From: Pseudomonadales bacterium | GTDB taxonomy: Bacteria; Pseudomonadota; Gammaproteobacteria; Pseudomonadales; Azotimanducaceae | Direction of reading: 5' to 3' | NCBI GenBank assembly: GCA_019090385.1 | Contig: JAHRWB010000122.1 | Coordinates: 1-37,769, forward strand | DNA length: 37,769 nt | Shown: in pieces, positions 8,154-15,783 of the stretch | Layout: each line of letters starts with the position of its first letter | How positions within the stretch are numbered: position 1 is the first letter of the stretch | Position numbers and translations under genes: made by a program | The notes under the pieces: model-generated | Told to the model about the DNA's origin: nothing | Seen by the model: only the letters and a program-made list of their open reading frames with translations | Database searches by the model: none

Positions 8154-9433
8154 TTTTCTGCCCCTTGTATACGACGATCCCACTCTCTCCAGAACACACG
8201 CATCTGCTCTTCGTCGGTGGTTATTTGAGAGTTTTCCCCCATACCTTTGGATATGTCATTCCAGGCGGTGTAATTCAGATTTTGATAGCCCTGCTGACAC
8301 ATTTTTAATGCTTCACAGTCATCCGGGGTAGCAAATCCACCAGGACCGAGAAACTCCAGAAAATTATATAGCCGTCTTTGCCGCATAATTTTACTTTCGT
8401 CTTTTGGTGCCAGAGCCCAGGCCTTTACATGTTGTTTGTTTGCAGCCTGTGGGTAGAATGTGCGAAAGGTTACGGCCATTATGTTATTTATGACAAGATT
8501 AGGGAATATCAGCATATTGAAATTATGATAAGCGATACGGTCTGCGCGCTCTTTGCCAAAACGCCGTTCAAGTCCTGCTCGTAATGCTGCAGTGTCTGCC
8601 TCGCCCTGCTCGCCCCAACCGGCAACAGATTTTGCTACCGGGCGCCCCCACGGACCACCATATTCAATCGCAGCATGCCCATTGCCCAAATCATGGATCT
8701 CATTAACCCTTGTGCCTGCATCTCCCAACTGACCACCAGCTGCGATCACATAATCAAAATAGGTGGTGTGTGTAGGCATCCCGTGATAACCGTCGAAACT
8801 ATTCTCCGCCAACAACTTCCAGTTTGCATCAAAACCATATTCCTGTGTTCCGCCAACAATTTCCATGCCCACTTCAGATTGGTCAACTGTGAGATCAATA
8901 AACTCCTTTGCACCTGCTAAGTAGCTACTCAGATCCTCAGTGGCTGCTTCGTCGAAATTAACAAAGTACAAACCTCGGTAATTCTCCAGGTGCGCCACGC
9001 TCACCAGGTCATGTATGTCATCACCACCTTCCGCATGATAACGCTCATCTTCTGGACGGCTAATCAGTTTACCACCCAGATCAAAGGCCCAGGCGTGATA
9101 CATACACCGAAACATTTTTTCGTTGCCCTGTTTTTCTCGGCAGACAATGGCACCCCGATGTGGACAGGTATTGAAGAAAGCGCGTACAACGTCATCCTGA
9201 CTGCGTACAAATATGAGCTCTCTACCCCCTACATCACGTGTCAGGAAGTCTCCAGGTTCAGGTAGTTCGGACTCATGGCCGATATATAGCCAGCATTTAT
9301 CAAAGATCCTGCGCTCCTCAAGGGTAAGGATCTTATCATCAACGAATACACGCCGATTAACCTGAAACAATGACTGGCCTCTATTTTCCAGTACATAGGG
9401 TTCAATAATTGTATCTGCTTTAATAGCACTCAT
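8150..9433 (-). CDS. Ring-hydroxylating dioxygenase alpha subunit (Rieske oxygenase)
   Basis: This 427-residue catalytic subunit adds both atoms of O2 to an aromatic ring, giving a cis-dihydrodiol or an equivalent product. Rieske cluster ligands are Cys90-x-His92 and Cys110-x2-His113 (CPHRG and CMYHAW). The mononuclear iron site shows NSFDGYHGMPTH, with His217 and His222 as ligands and Asp214 as the bridging residue; the third ligand is Asp371 or Asp372 in TPDDCEAL. All key residues are intact. It begins 47 bases after the LigB-type dioxygenase gene and overlaps the beta gene by four bases. The pair sits next to a DUF35 protein and a thiolase-like protein, the combination seen in the ibuprofen ipf genes. 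The substrate class (free acid or CoA ester) is not determinable. Confidence 0.92.
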   Translation of the reverse strand: MSAIKADTIIEPYVLENRGQSLFQVNRRVFVDDKILTLEERRIFDKCWLYIGHESELPEPGDFLTRDVGGRELIFVRSQDDVVRAFFNTCPHRGAIVCREKQGNEKMFRCMYHAWAFDLGGKLISRPEDERYHAEGGDDIHDLVSVAHLENYRGLYFVNFDEAATEDLSSYLAGAKEFIDLTVDQSEVGMEIVGGTQEYGFDANWKLLAENSFDGYHGMPTHTTYFDYVIAAGGQLGDAGTRVNEIHDLGNGHAAIEYGGPWGRPVAKSVAGWGEQGEADTAALRAGLERRFGKERADRIAYHNFNMLIFPNLVINNIMAVTFRTFYPQAANKQHVKAWALAPKDESKIMRQRRLYNFLEFLGPGGFATPDDCEALKMCQQGYQNLNYTAWNDISKGMGENSQITTDEEQMRVFWREWDRRIQGAEK

Positions 9434-9480
9434 AAGCTGTTCCTATTTTAATTCTAAACTCTGCTGCACTCGGCACGCGC

Positions 9481-10545
9481 TCAGGGTCTAAATACTGCAA
9501 AGCACTTTTGCGAGTTGAAAATCCACGTCTCTAGGTAATCAATAATATCTGCTTTAGTGTCAGGAACAACGCCCGACAGGCATATCCAGTTTTTAAATTC
9601 CTGGCATCCTGCATCATCAATGGCATCGTTCTCAAGTTCAGGCCAAAGCCGCTGATTGCCCGCGTTCAGTTCCTCAAAACGTGCGCGATCAAAATCCCGA
9701 TCCGGATAGAGCCAGTGGTTTTTTTCTGTCAGGAATGCATGCGACCACCCAGACGAAGCCATAACCACAAAGCGCTCAGGACGATCTCGCAAAACTTCGC
9801 CAATCGTCTCTCCGAGTTGAAAACAACTGCGTGGTGTTGGTCCAGCAGGTCCTGGACGGTCAAGATAATCATCCTTTTCAGAATCGGGTCGCTTATCAAA
9901 TAGATGGGCGGCGCCACCTCGCGTTGAAACTACCCCCTTCCCGTAACAGTTTACAGATACGGGAATAATCGGATACGGCCAGCCTTCTTGCTCCCAATCC
10001 AAAAACACCATCGCATTGGAAAACGCATGCGACAAGGTTGGGTGGTTGGCATATTTGTACGAGTAGGCTATTGGATAATGCCTGGAAATAACTTCATTAG
10101 CCAATTCTCTGGCTAGTTTGCCAGCACCCGGTACATTGAAGGTGTGCCCAGGATCAACACCCCAAATATTATCAACACTATTAATAAAGGTGAATGGCCG
10201 AGCAGGAAATTCATCCATGCAATACATATTAAAAGGGGGGATTATATCTTCTTTGAAATTTTCGTATTGATCGTCGCCAAACATAAGAATTGCATCTGGT
10301 GCAAAATCATCGATAACTTTCCGCACTTCCTTTAGCGCAGTTTTATGCCTTAATTGATGCATTTCAGCTTGTGCAGCTTCGTCTTCCCATTCCTCCTGCA
10401 TACCTTTGGGCCAGTTCTCAGGCTTTCGCATGTCTTCCGGTACCAAATGGCTATGAGATATACCTCTCAATAAGTTGGCATATGTTTTCGGATATCCTAA
10501 CAATGGTGGATAATGCGTAATACCCACACCCAATATTTCTGCCAC
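9481..10545 (-). CDS. LigB-type (class III) extradiol ring-cleavage dioxygenase
   Basis: This 354-residue protein resembles the catalytic LigB/MhpB superfamily, in which an Fe(II) site opens catechol-type rings next to the hydroxyls. The conserved N-terminal VGITHYPPLL carries a likely metal His (His11). The middle region has the FGDDQYENF motif, and the ASSGWSHAF segment near the C-terminal third matches the region of a conserved second-shell His. It is somewhat longer than MhpB (about 310 residues). The start is GTG at 10543-10545 with AGGAGG five bases upstream. It lies directly upstream of the Rieske alpha gene, so ring hydroxylation and ring opening are probably consecutive. Substrate specificity is unknown, and a non-catechol substrate remains possible in this diverse superfamily. 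Confidence 0.8.
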   Translation of the reverse strand: MAEILGVGITHYPPLLGYPKTYANLLRGISHSHLVPEDMRKPENWPKGMQEEWEDEAAQAEMHQLRHKTALKEVRKVIDDFAPDAILMFGDDQYENFKEDIIPPFNMYCMDEFPARPFTFINSVDNIWGVDPGHTFNVPGAGKLARELANEVISRHYPIAYSYKYANHPTLSHAFSNAMVFLDWEQEGWPYPIIPVSVNCYGKGVVSTRGGAAHLFDKRPDSEKDDYLDRPGPAGPTPRSCFQLGETIGEVLRDRPERFVVMASSGWSHAFLTEKNHWLYPDRDFDRARFEELNAGNQRLWPELENDAIDDAGCQEFKNWICLSGVVPDTKADIIDYLETWIFNSQKCFAVFRP

Positions 10546-10703
10546 CTACGCCTCCTTATTTAATTAGCTGAATCTTTTTAATTAGCTGGATTGCCACAAC
10601 TATTACTTTATCGTTACATCATTATTGCATCGTTCTCTATCGCTTTACCATCAGGCTTTTAACTATGTGATTTGCAAACTAAATGGTTTTCAAACCGCTA
10701 GTT

Positions 10704-11099
10704 TTAAGTCTGGGCAGGCTTAAAATAAGGCATTGCACTGCCTTCGCCATTGTCCCTGAATACTACCTCAACTCGCTGATCAATAGAAAGCGTATCGGGA
10801 TCACAGTCAACTATATTGGTCAACACGCTGACGCCTTCATCAAGAGTGACATAGGCTAGCGTAAATGGCACTTTCGCTCTGCGCAAAGTACTGTGAGTAT
10901 AAATTTTGCCTTTGCCACTGGCTTGAACCCAAGTGGTATTCAGGCTATGACAATGGGGGCACTTCGAGCGCGGGTAAAAATGATGCTGATCACAATCGCC
11001 ACAAAGCTTCAGCATAAATTTTCGGTCCGCGGTAGCATCCCAGAAAGGTTTGGTTTCTTCATTAATTCTCGGAACAGGTACCTTTTGTTTTTTACTCAT
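10704..11099 (-). CDS. DUF35 zinc-ribbon/OB-fold protein, partner of the thiolase-like protein
   Basis: This 131-residue protein has an N-terminal rubredoxin-like zinc ribbon (Cys33-x2-Cys36 and Cys47-x2-Cys50), followed by an OB-fold with GKGKIYTHSTLRRA and PFTLAYVTLDEG, the standard DUF35 layout. The ATG overlaps the stop of the thiolase-like gene as ATGA, so the two subunits are made together. DUF35 proteins bind acyl-CoA and form complexes with thiolase-like proteins. In the steroid side-chain Ltp2 aldolase, a DUF35 partner is needed for activity, and a thiolase-like/DUF35 pair is also found in the ipf ibuprofen genes. A role in CoA-ester binding for its neighbour is therefore likely. It has no catalytic residues of its own that I can see. 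Confidence 0.88.
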   Translation of the reverse strand: MSKKQKVPVPRINEETKPFWDATADRKFMLKLCGDCDQHHFYPRSKCPHCHSLNTTWVQASGKGKIYTHSTLRRAKVPFTLAYVTLDEGVSVLTNIVDCDPDTLSIDQRVEVVFRDNGEGSAMPYFKPAQT

Positions 11100-12268
11100 G
11101 CGTCTTCACCTCCCAAAATTAACGTGGCACTTCCCATACGTGTTCCAATAGAGCCGCCGGTACCATGAGCCAATACAAGCTCACAATTTGGCACCTGAAC
11201 TTTCTCATGGGCTTCGCCTCTCAACTGACGAACGGCTTCGATAATTTTAGTTACCCCGCCTCTGTTTGCAGGATGATTATTGCATAGCCCTCCACCATCG
11301 GTATTAAAGGGCAGCTTGCCAATACCTGAGATGAGATTTCCATCCATGACAAATCTGCCCCCTTGCCCCTTTTCACAAAAGCCGAGATCTTCAATCGTTT
11401 CCAATACCGTGATAGTAAAAGAATCATAAATTGACGCGTAATCAATATCAGCCGGAGTAATACCCGCTTCTTTAAAGGCTAAAGGTCCGGACCAGCGTGC
11501 TCCAGTAAAGGTCAAATCGACATGCCCACCGTTTAGATGTTTTGGTGCTTCAGCATGACCCAAAACTTTTACATTACTGCGGTGTAAAGATTTCGCTATT
11601 TCTGGGCTCACCACCACAACCGCACCACCACCATCTGTAATAACACAACAATCCAGCCTGTGCAGGGGGTCAGAGATCATGGGGGAATTCACTACTTCTT
11701 CCACAGTCACCACGTCCTGCAGCAAAGCATTAGGATTATATTGTGCATGTGTAGATGCAGCGACCTTCACCCAGGCCAATTGCTCACTGGTAGTGCCATA
11801 CTCATGCATATGTCGCATAGCGGCCATGCCGTACATATTTGATGTGGTTGGTCCGTAGGGTGCTTCAAAACCGGATTCGGGCACAGCCGAACCCAGGGTC
11901 CGAGGCGCAGTACCGGTAGCCTGCCCTGCTGACCTGGGTTTTCCAGCCAAGGTTATGAGAGCAACATTGCACTTGCCCGCGGCGATAGCAGCGGCAGCGT
12001 GCCCTACGTGGACAACTGGAGATGAGCCGCCAGTTTCGGTCGAATCCGTATAGCGCAAACCCAAGCCCAAATATTCAGCCATATTGATGGCGCCCATACC
12101 TGGTGCATCTCCTGCACAAAAGTAACCATCAACATCACTAAAGGATAAGCCTGCGTCATCCAGCGCGCCTTTAGCCACCTCCGCATGCAACTGAGGCAAC
12201 GATTTTTCAGGTGCGTATCGAGTTGGGTGTTCAAAAATTCCTGCAATAAATGCCTTGCCCTTTAGCAT
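11096..12268 (-). CDS. Thiolase-like protein of the lipid-transfer/Ltp2-SCPx type without canonical Cys
   Basis: This 390-residue protein has the thiolase fold of the SCPx/nonspecific-lipid-transfer branch. Visible marks are YDSFTITVLETIEDLGFC, NTDGGGLCNNHPANRGG and VRQLRGEA. Where classical thiolases have the nucleophilic Cys of C-x-S-G, it reads TETGGSSPV, so that Cys is absent. The C-terminal NHPA His is kept. This fits a retro-aldolase like Ltp2 rather than a thiolytic enzyme. I chose the ATG at 12266-12268 with GAGG nine bases upstream; an in-frame ATG at 12283 is an alternative with a weaker site. It overlaps the DUF35 gene by four bases. The substrate would be a beta-hydroxy or dihydrodiol acyl-CoA. 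Confidence 0.85.
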   Translation of the reverse strand: MLKGKAFIAGIFEHPTRYAPEKSLPQLHAEVAKGALDDAGLSFSDVDGYFCAGDAPGMGAINMAEYLGLGLRYTDSTETGGSSPVVHVGHAAAAIAAGKCNVALITLAGKPRSAGQATGTAPRTLGSAVPESGFEAPYGPTTSNMYGMAAMRHMHEYGTTSEQLAWVKVAASTHAQYNPNALLQDVVTVEEVVNSPMISDPLHRLDCCVITDGGGAVVVVSPEIAKSLHRSNVKVLGHAEAPKHLNGGHVDLTFTGARWSGPLAFKEAGITPADIDYASIYDSFTITVLETIEDLGFCEKGQGGRFVMDGNLISGIGKLPFNTDGGGLCNNHPANRGGVTKIIEAVRQLRGEAHEKVQVPNCELVLAHGTGGSIGTRMGSATLILGGEDA

Positions 12269-12283
12269 CGTTTCATACCTCAT

Positions 12284-12335
12284 TATTAACTTGAAATCTA
12301 AATAATTATAAGCCGCAAATTCGTATTAATAACAT
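12284..12335 (-). promoter_or_regulatory. Promoter candidate for the thiolase-DUF35-dioxygenase genes
   Basis: On the minus strand a perfect TATAAT lies at 12305-12310 (read as ATTATA on the plus strand), about 36 bases before the chosen thiolase start. A GTTATT hexamer 17 bases further upstream is only a weak -35 match. The position after a terminator-like hairpin supports a new transcription unit starting here. Confidence 0.35.
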
Positions 12336-12415
12336 ACAAATTTCTACAGTAGGGTACTTATTACGAAAGACGGGAGGTCTATGCGTCAACAAGTATTATT
12401 GGCTGCCAGATGATT

Positions 12416-12437
12416 AAAAGTGGACTGGTCACTTTTT
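12416..12437. terminator. Terminator-like hairpin between thioesterase and thiolase units
   Basis: AAAAGTG and CACTTTT arms (7 base pairs) enclose the loop GACTGGT, with a T run on the plus strand and a matching A run on the other side, so it could work in both directions. It lies 51 bases after the stop of the minus-strand thioesterase gene. The stem has only two G-C pairs, so efficiency is uncertain. Confidence 0.45.
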
Positions 12438-12487
12438 AAACTAAACACTATTTTTTAACTTACGGCTAGCAATGGCTATATTCATGA

Positions 12488-12928
12488 TCAGGCATCTTCT
12501 TTTAATAAAAAGTGTCCGTGGGAAAGCGCTATTGGACGATTCACATCGTCTTGCCAAATTTCACATCTAACATTTGCCACACGCCGCCCTTGTCGAGCCA
12601 CAATGGCACGCCCAAAAAGGTCTACAGGCCTAGCGGATCGCAAATAATCTATAGAAATATCAATAGTTTTGGGCAGACTCTGGGAAGAAGAATCATATAG
12701 GATTTGCAAAACTGCGGTTACTTCGAGAAAAGCACCGAGCACACCACCATGGATAGCCGGCAATACGGGATTTCCAATAAGTTTTTCCTGGAATTTTAAT
12801 TCCGTAATCAGCAGTGAACCGGCTGTTCTAACGTTTATCCCGAGAAATTTTGTATAAGGAATTTTAGACAATAGCAGCGACAGATTCTTGCCTTCTCCTG
12901 CGTCATGAAGTTCGGATAGTAATTTCAT
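12488..12928 (-). CDS. PaaI-type hot-dog thioesterase 1
   Basis: This 146-residue single-hot-dog protein has the PaaI/YbaW-like signature AIHGGVLGAFLEVT, in which HGG and the following acidic residue (Glu here) form the active-site region. The C-terminal part has the usual ISIDYLRSARPVDLFGRA and RRVANVRCEIW strands. Such enzymes hydrolyse acyl- or aryl-CoA thioesters to rescue CoA or remove dead-end esters. The ATG overlaps the stop of the second thioesterase gene as ATGA. Glu instead of Asp at the acidic position sets it apart from its two neighbours. It is the last gene before a terminator-like hairpin. Substrate unknown. Confidence 0.85.
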   Translation of the reverse strand: MKLLSELHDAGEGKNLSLLLSKIPYTKFLGINVRTAGSLLITELKFQEKLIGNPVLPAIHGGVLGAFLEVTAVLQILYDSSSQSLPKTIDISIDYLRSARPVDLFGRAIVARQGRRVANVRCEIWQDDVNRPIALSHGHFLLKEDA

Positions 12929-13368
12929 TTTCTAGGCTTGTTCACTGTACCAATCATAAAGGTGCCCACTGAGGTTGCTATAGGCTCTTCGATATCATCA
13001 TGCCAGGCTATGCCCTTCACGAAGGCGACATTTTTTGTCGTTTTATAGCATTCAGCCTGAGCAAATAAATCAGCCCCGGGTTCCGCTGGCCGCATGTAAT
13101 CAATGCGCAAATCCAGAGTCGCGATGGAAAACTCCCCCATGTCAACAAGCTTGACCTTTACAGCCTTGCCAGAGGCGGTATCCAGCATGGTAGTAATTAC
13201 ACCACCATGTGGAACGCCTGTATCGGGATCTCCGACCAGCATATCTGAATAAGGTAGCTTTACGCGCCCTACTCCCTCGTCATTATCGAGATATTCAATC
13301 TTCAAAGCCAAGCCATGCGGGCTGCGCATGCCAATATCCAACTCATCACCGAGCTCTTGCTTACTCAT
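12925..13368 (-). CDS. PaaI-type hot-dog thioesterase 2
   Basis: This 147-residue hot-dog protein has PHGGVITTMLDTASG carrying the conserved HGG and catalytic Asp. The strand IATLDLRIDYMRPAEPGADLFAQA matches PaaI-like thioesterases, as does VAFVKGIAWHDD. The ATG at 13366-13368 has only a GAGAG-like site, but the reading frame and length fit the family exactly. It is followed with a four-base overlap by thioesterase 1 and preceded by thioesterase 3. Identity to the neighbours is low apart from the motif, so the three are probably not recent duplicates and may differ in acyl-chain preference or assemble as mixed oligomers. Confidence 0.85.
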   Translation of the reverse strand: MSKQELGDELDIGMRSPHGLALKIEYLDNDEGVGRVKLPYSDMLVGDPDTGVPHGGVITTMLDTASGKAVKVKLVDMGEFSIATLDLRIDYMRPAEPGADLFAQAECYKTTKNVAFVKGIAWHDDIEEPIATSVGTFMIGTVNKPRK

Positions 13369-13435
13369 TGATTGTGCTCTCTAAACATCTGAATTTACTC
13401 TAAGCCGCTAATACATTATCTGACAATTCGGAGAT

Positions 13436-13879
13436 TTAGCGAGGGTCCACTATCGTGACTGTGCCCTGCGCTACTGCTGCTAAGCGACCTTCATTCATTA
13501 CGTCTATTCTAACCACGGCCTGGGTTCTGCCCAGATTCACAATGCTTGCAGTTGCTTCCAAAATACCCTTGGAAACCGGTGCGGTTAAGTTCAACTTGAA
13601 TTCAGTTGTCGCTGCCCACTGCCCCTTCTTCATGGCTGGGTAACATACACAGCCCAACATGTGATCGATAAATGCGGAAAGTACACCACCATGCATGTTG
13701 CCAAATGGGGTCAGTAACTCAGGCCGAACTTCAATCTGACCACTCATGACACCTGGGCTTGCATCTACCAATTTAATATCCAGAAATTCATGTAAGCCAC
13801 CTGCTCCACCTGTATTTTTCAGGAAATTTTTAGCAATCTCTTCATTAAAAGGAATAGCAGCTCTTTTTTTATCAGCCAT
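13436..13879 (-). CDS. PaaI-type hot-dog thioesterase 3
   Basis: This 147-residue hot-dog protein has the motif GNMHGGVLSAFIDHMLG, with the HGG turn and the acidic catalytic Asp as in PaaI. It is followed by TEFKLNLTAPVSKGILEATASIVNLGR, a typical C-terminal half. The ATG at 13877-13879 has a GAGA-type site. It lies 63 bases after the alcohol dehydrogenase gene in the same direction. Its role is likely CoA release from pathway thioesters. PaaI itself serves aerobic phenylacetate catabolism, which is the closest functional parallel, but no substrate can be assigned. Confidence 0.85.
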   Translation of the reverse strand: MADKKRAAIPFNEEIAKNFLKNTGGAGGLHEFLDIKLVDASPGVMSGQIEVRPELLTPFGNMHGGVLSAFIDHMLGCVCYPAMKKGQWAATTEFKLNLTAPVSKGILEATASIVNLGRTQAVVRIDVMNEGRLAAVAQGTVTIVDPR

Positions 13880-13942
13880 AGTATTTATCTCTATATCAGT
13901 AAGTTAGTTATATTAAGTAGAATTTAGTTTAATTGCAGATGA

Positions 13943-15040
13943 TTATTTAGGTGGGATAAGACAGGAGTGAATGGAGCCTTCACCTTCAATCTCACGGCCC
14001 AGTGTTCTAATTGCAAGGTCGGCGTCAGCCAGATCAAAATTATGCGTGTGCATTTCGCTAAAATTAACTCGGCCGGACTCTATAAGATTGATTGCGTTCT
14101 TGTAGCCTGTGGAGGTAACACCAATTGCCCCCTTAATATTAATCTCTTTAAAAACAATAAGATCGGAGACAAAGTTATCTACTGGCTTCAAACCTTTTAC
14201 GCCCGCAAGCACTATCGTTCCACCCGGTCTAACCATATCCAAAGCGTCTCTAACGGGTTGCGTGGCATAGGCGCTGACATCGATTACTACGTCTGCTCCG
14301 CCATTGGTTAATTCTTTTACTCGTCGGACAGAATCTTCTTCGTCTACATTGATCGTGTGATCCGCACCGTAGTACCGGGCAACTTCCAATTTTTTAGCAT
14401 CTGCCGCCAGACCAGTCACAATTATTTGCCCAGCTCCGACTTCCCGGCAAGCGATAACACTACATATCCCTCTCTGGCCCGGACCCAGAATAACAACATT
14501 ATCACCCGGCTTGGTTTCAGGTATTTCTACTGCCCAACGAAAACCAGCGCCCAGAGGATTAAAAATTACCGCTTGTTCTGCAGGCAAGTCAGCATCCACT
14601 TTATGCATAATAGTATTGGGGTGCAGAAACATGAACTGCGCATAGCCACCCCAAAGGCTGGGCACTTCAGAAACGGGAATGTAAGAATACATCTGGCGTT
14701 TGTCGCACAGATGATATTGCCCCCCGAGGCAACAACTGCAAAACCTGCAAGAAATCATGGTTTCAACGGCAACCCGGTCACCAACCTCAACGCCCCAGCG
14801 TTTAGCTGCTCGATCTCCAATTTTTGCAATTTTACCCAAAGGCTCGTGTCCCGGGATAATAGGCGTCGGGACCTTGATTACACCCTCATATTGTTCGAGG
14901 TCGCTTCCACAAATGCCACATGCTTCCAATTCCAATATGGCGGAATCTTCATCTATGTCGGGTATAGCAATATCTTGAGCCTCTAATTTGCGTGGCCCAG
15001 TCTGCACCATGGCAAACGATGTTTTAGGCAATACTGCCAT
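13943..15040 (-). CDS. Zinc-dependent medium-chain alcohol dehydrogenase
   Basis: This 365-residue MDR-family enzyme has an intact catalytic zinc site (Cys41 in CGICGSD, then GHEP with His65 and Glu66). The structural zinc site is also intact, with Cys98, Cys101, Cys104 and Cys112. The nucleotide-binding loop reads VILGPGQRG, and the motif GGADVVIDVSAYATQPV follows. GAGG lies before the ATG. It would oxidise an alcohol or dihydrodiol-type intermediate with NAD(P)+. It lies three bases after the ferredoxin stop, so these two genes are tightly coupled. A ferredoxin next to an NAD-dependent dehydrogenase is unusual, and perhaps both serve an oxygenase not encoded in this window. Confidence 0.9.
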   Translation of the reverse strand: MAVLPKTSFAMVQTGPRKLEAQDIAIPDIDEDSAILELEACGICGSDLEQYEGVIKVPTPIIPGHEPLGKIAKIGDRAAKRWGVEVGDRVAVETMISCRFCSCCLGGQYHLCDKRQMYSYIPVSEVPSLWGGYAQFMFLHPNTIMHKVDADLPAEQAVIFNPLGAGFRWAVEIPETKPGDNVVILGPGQRGICSVIACREVGAGQIIVTGLAADAKKLEVARYYGADHTINVDEEDSVRRVKELTNGGADVVIDVSAYATQPVRDALDMVRPGGTIVLAGVKGLKPVDNFVSDLIVFKEINIKGAIGVTSTGYKNAINLIESGRVNFSEMHTHNFDLADADLAIRTLGREIEGEGSIHSCLIPPK

Positions 15041-15043
15041 TTT

Positions 15044-15235
15044 TTAATCCTCAATAGATAGTGCGAGTCTGGGACAAACATTAACTGCTGCCATCAGATC
15101 CTCACGCAAAGATTCATCGGGGTTTTCTATTAGTACTACCAACTCATCACTATCATCGATTTCAAATACGTCTGGACACGCAAGCACACACAGTTGGTTC
15201 GATTCACACAAATCACGATCAACCTTTATTTTCAT
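15044..15235 (-). CDS. Small [3Fe-4S]-type ferredoxin
   Basis: This 63-residue ferredoxin has cysteines at 10, 16, 20 and 54 in the pattern C-x5-C-x3-C-P and a final C-P. Cys10, Cys16 and Cys54 match the [3Fe-4S] ferredoxins that serve cytochrome P450s, where the second Cys of the usual 4Fe motif is missing. The extra Cys20 stands where those proteins have an Ala before Pro. The ATG at 15233-15235 was chosen over a TTG six codons upstream because GGGAG lies before it at a normal distance. No P450 gene is visible here. It is the first gene of the leftward unit, so its promoter should lie in the gap beyond it. Confidence 0.85.
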   Translation of the reverse strand: MKIKVDRDLCESNQLCVLACPDVFEIDDSDELVVLIENPDESLREDLMAAVNVCPRLALSIED

Positions 15236-15783
15236 GCAGGAGACTCCCGTCAATTAAGTTAGTTATATTACTGCTGAGCCGCTAGATCCAATATCATCAC
15301 CAGCTCGCGCTCACATCCACCTATACACAAAAGCTTCATAACACAAAAGCTTCACACAGGCGAAATGCTCCTCGCTTTTAAACAGCGCTAAATTATGAAT
15401 CTGCTTTCCATATATTAAGCGCTCTCCAGTTCTGGCGATAATAAAACATTTACTTACTCAAATGTCATTTAACTGCGACCTGACAAATTGTCATCTATCT
15501 GGAATGCAGATTCAACAAGCTAAGCTGCTTTCCCGTGCATGAAATATCGACAGTCCAATCACCGAGCTTGCTCACCAAAATAGTCGGCTGTTTTTCACTT
15601 TCGGTGTGAATGGTTAACAATATTGAAAGATCATGAAATTTCAGCACTTCCCTACACTTTTAAAGTCAATGGTATTGTGCTACTGTACCGTCCAGACTGT
15701 ATAGACCCCTTCTCAATTTAATCACAATGATTAATTACAATTCAGGCGGAATCTAATATTCACGCCTAGCAGGAGTTATTTAA
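15236..15783. promoter_or_regulatory. Long divergent intergenic region (548 bases)
   Basis: No convincing gene was found. The region separates the leftward ferredoxin-alcohol dehydrogenase unit from the rightward secreted-protein gene, so it should hold promoters for both. It contains two copies of ACACAAAAGCTTCA at 15325-15338 and 15341-15354 (16-base spacing). An imperfect inverted repeat CTATAC-N10-GTACAG (minus strand reading) lies at 15683-15704. I could not assign -35/-10 boxes with confidence. Confidence 0.5.

Noticed and set aside
14357-14986. Long plus-strand open frame (209 codons)
   Set aside because: It lies entirely inside the zinc alcohol dehydrogenase gene on the other strand, has no recognisable motif and looks like a reading-frame shadow.
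15325-15354. Two copies of ACACAAAAGCTTCA, first considered as iterons
   Set aside because: Only two copies, no replication gene and no AT-rich unwinding element nearby; most likely a local duplication.
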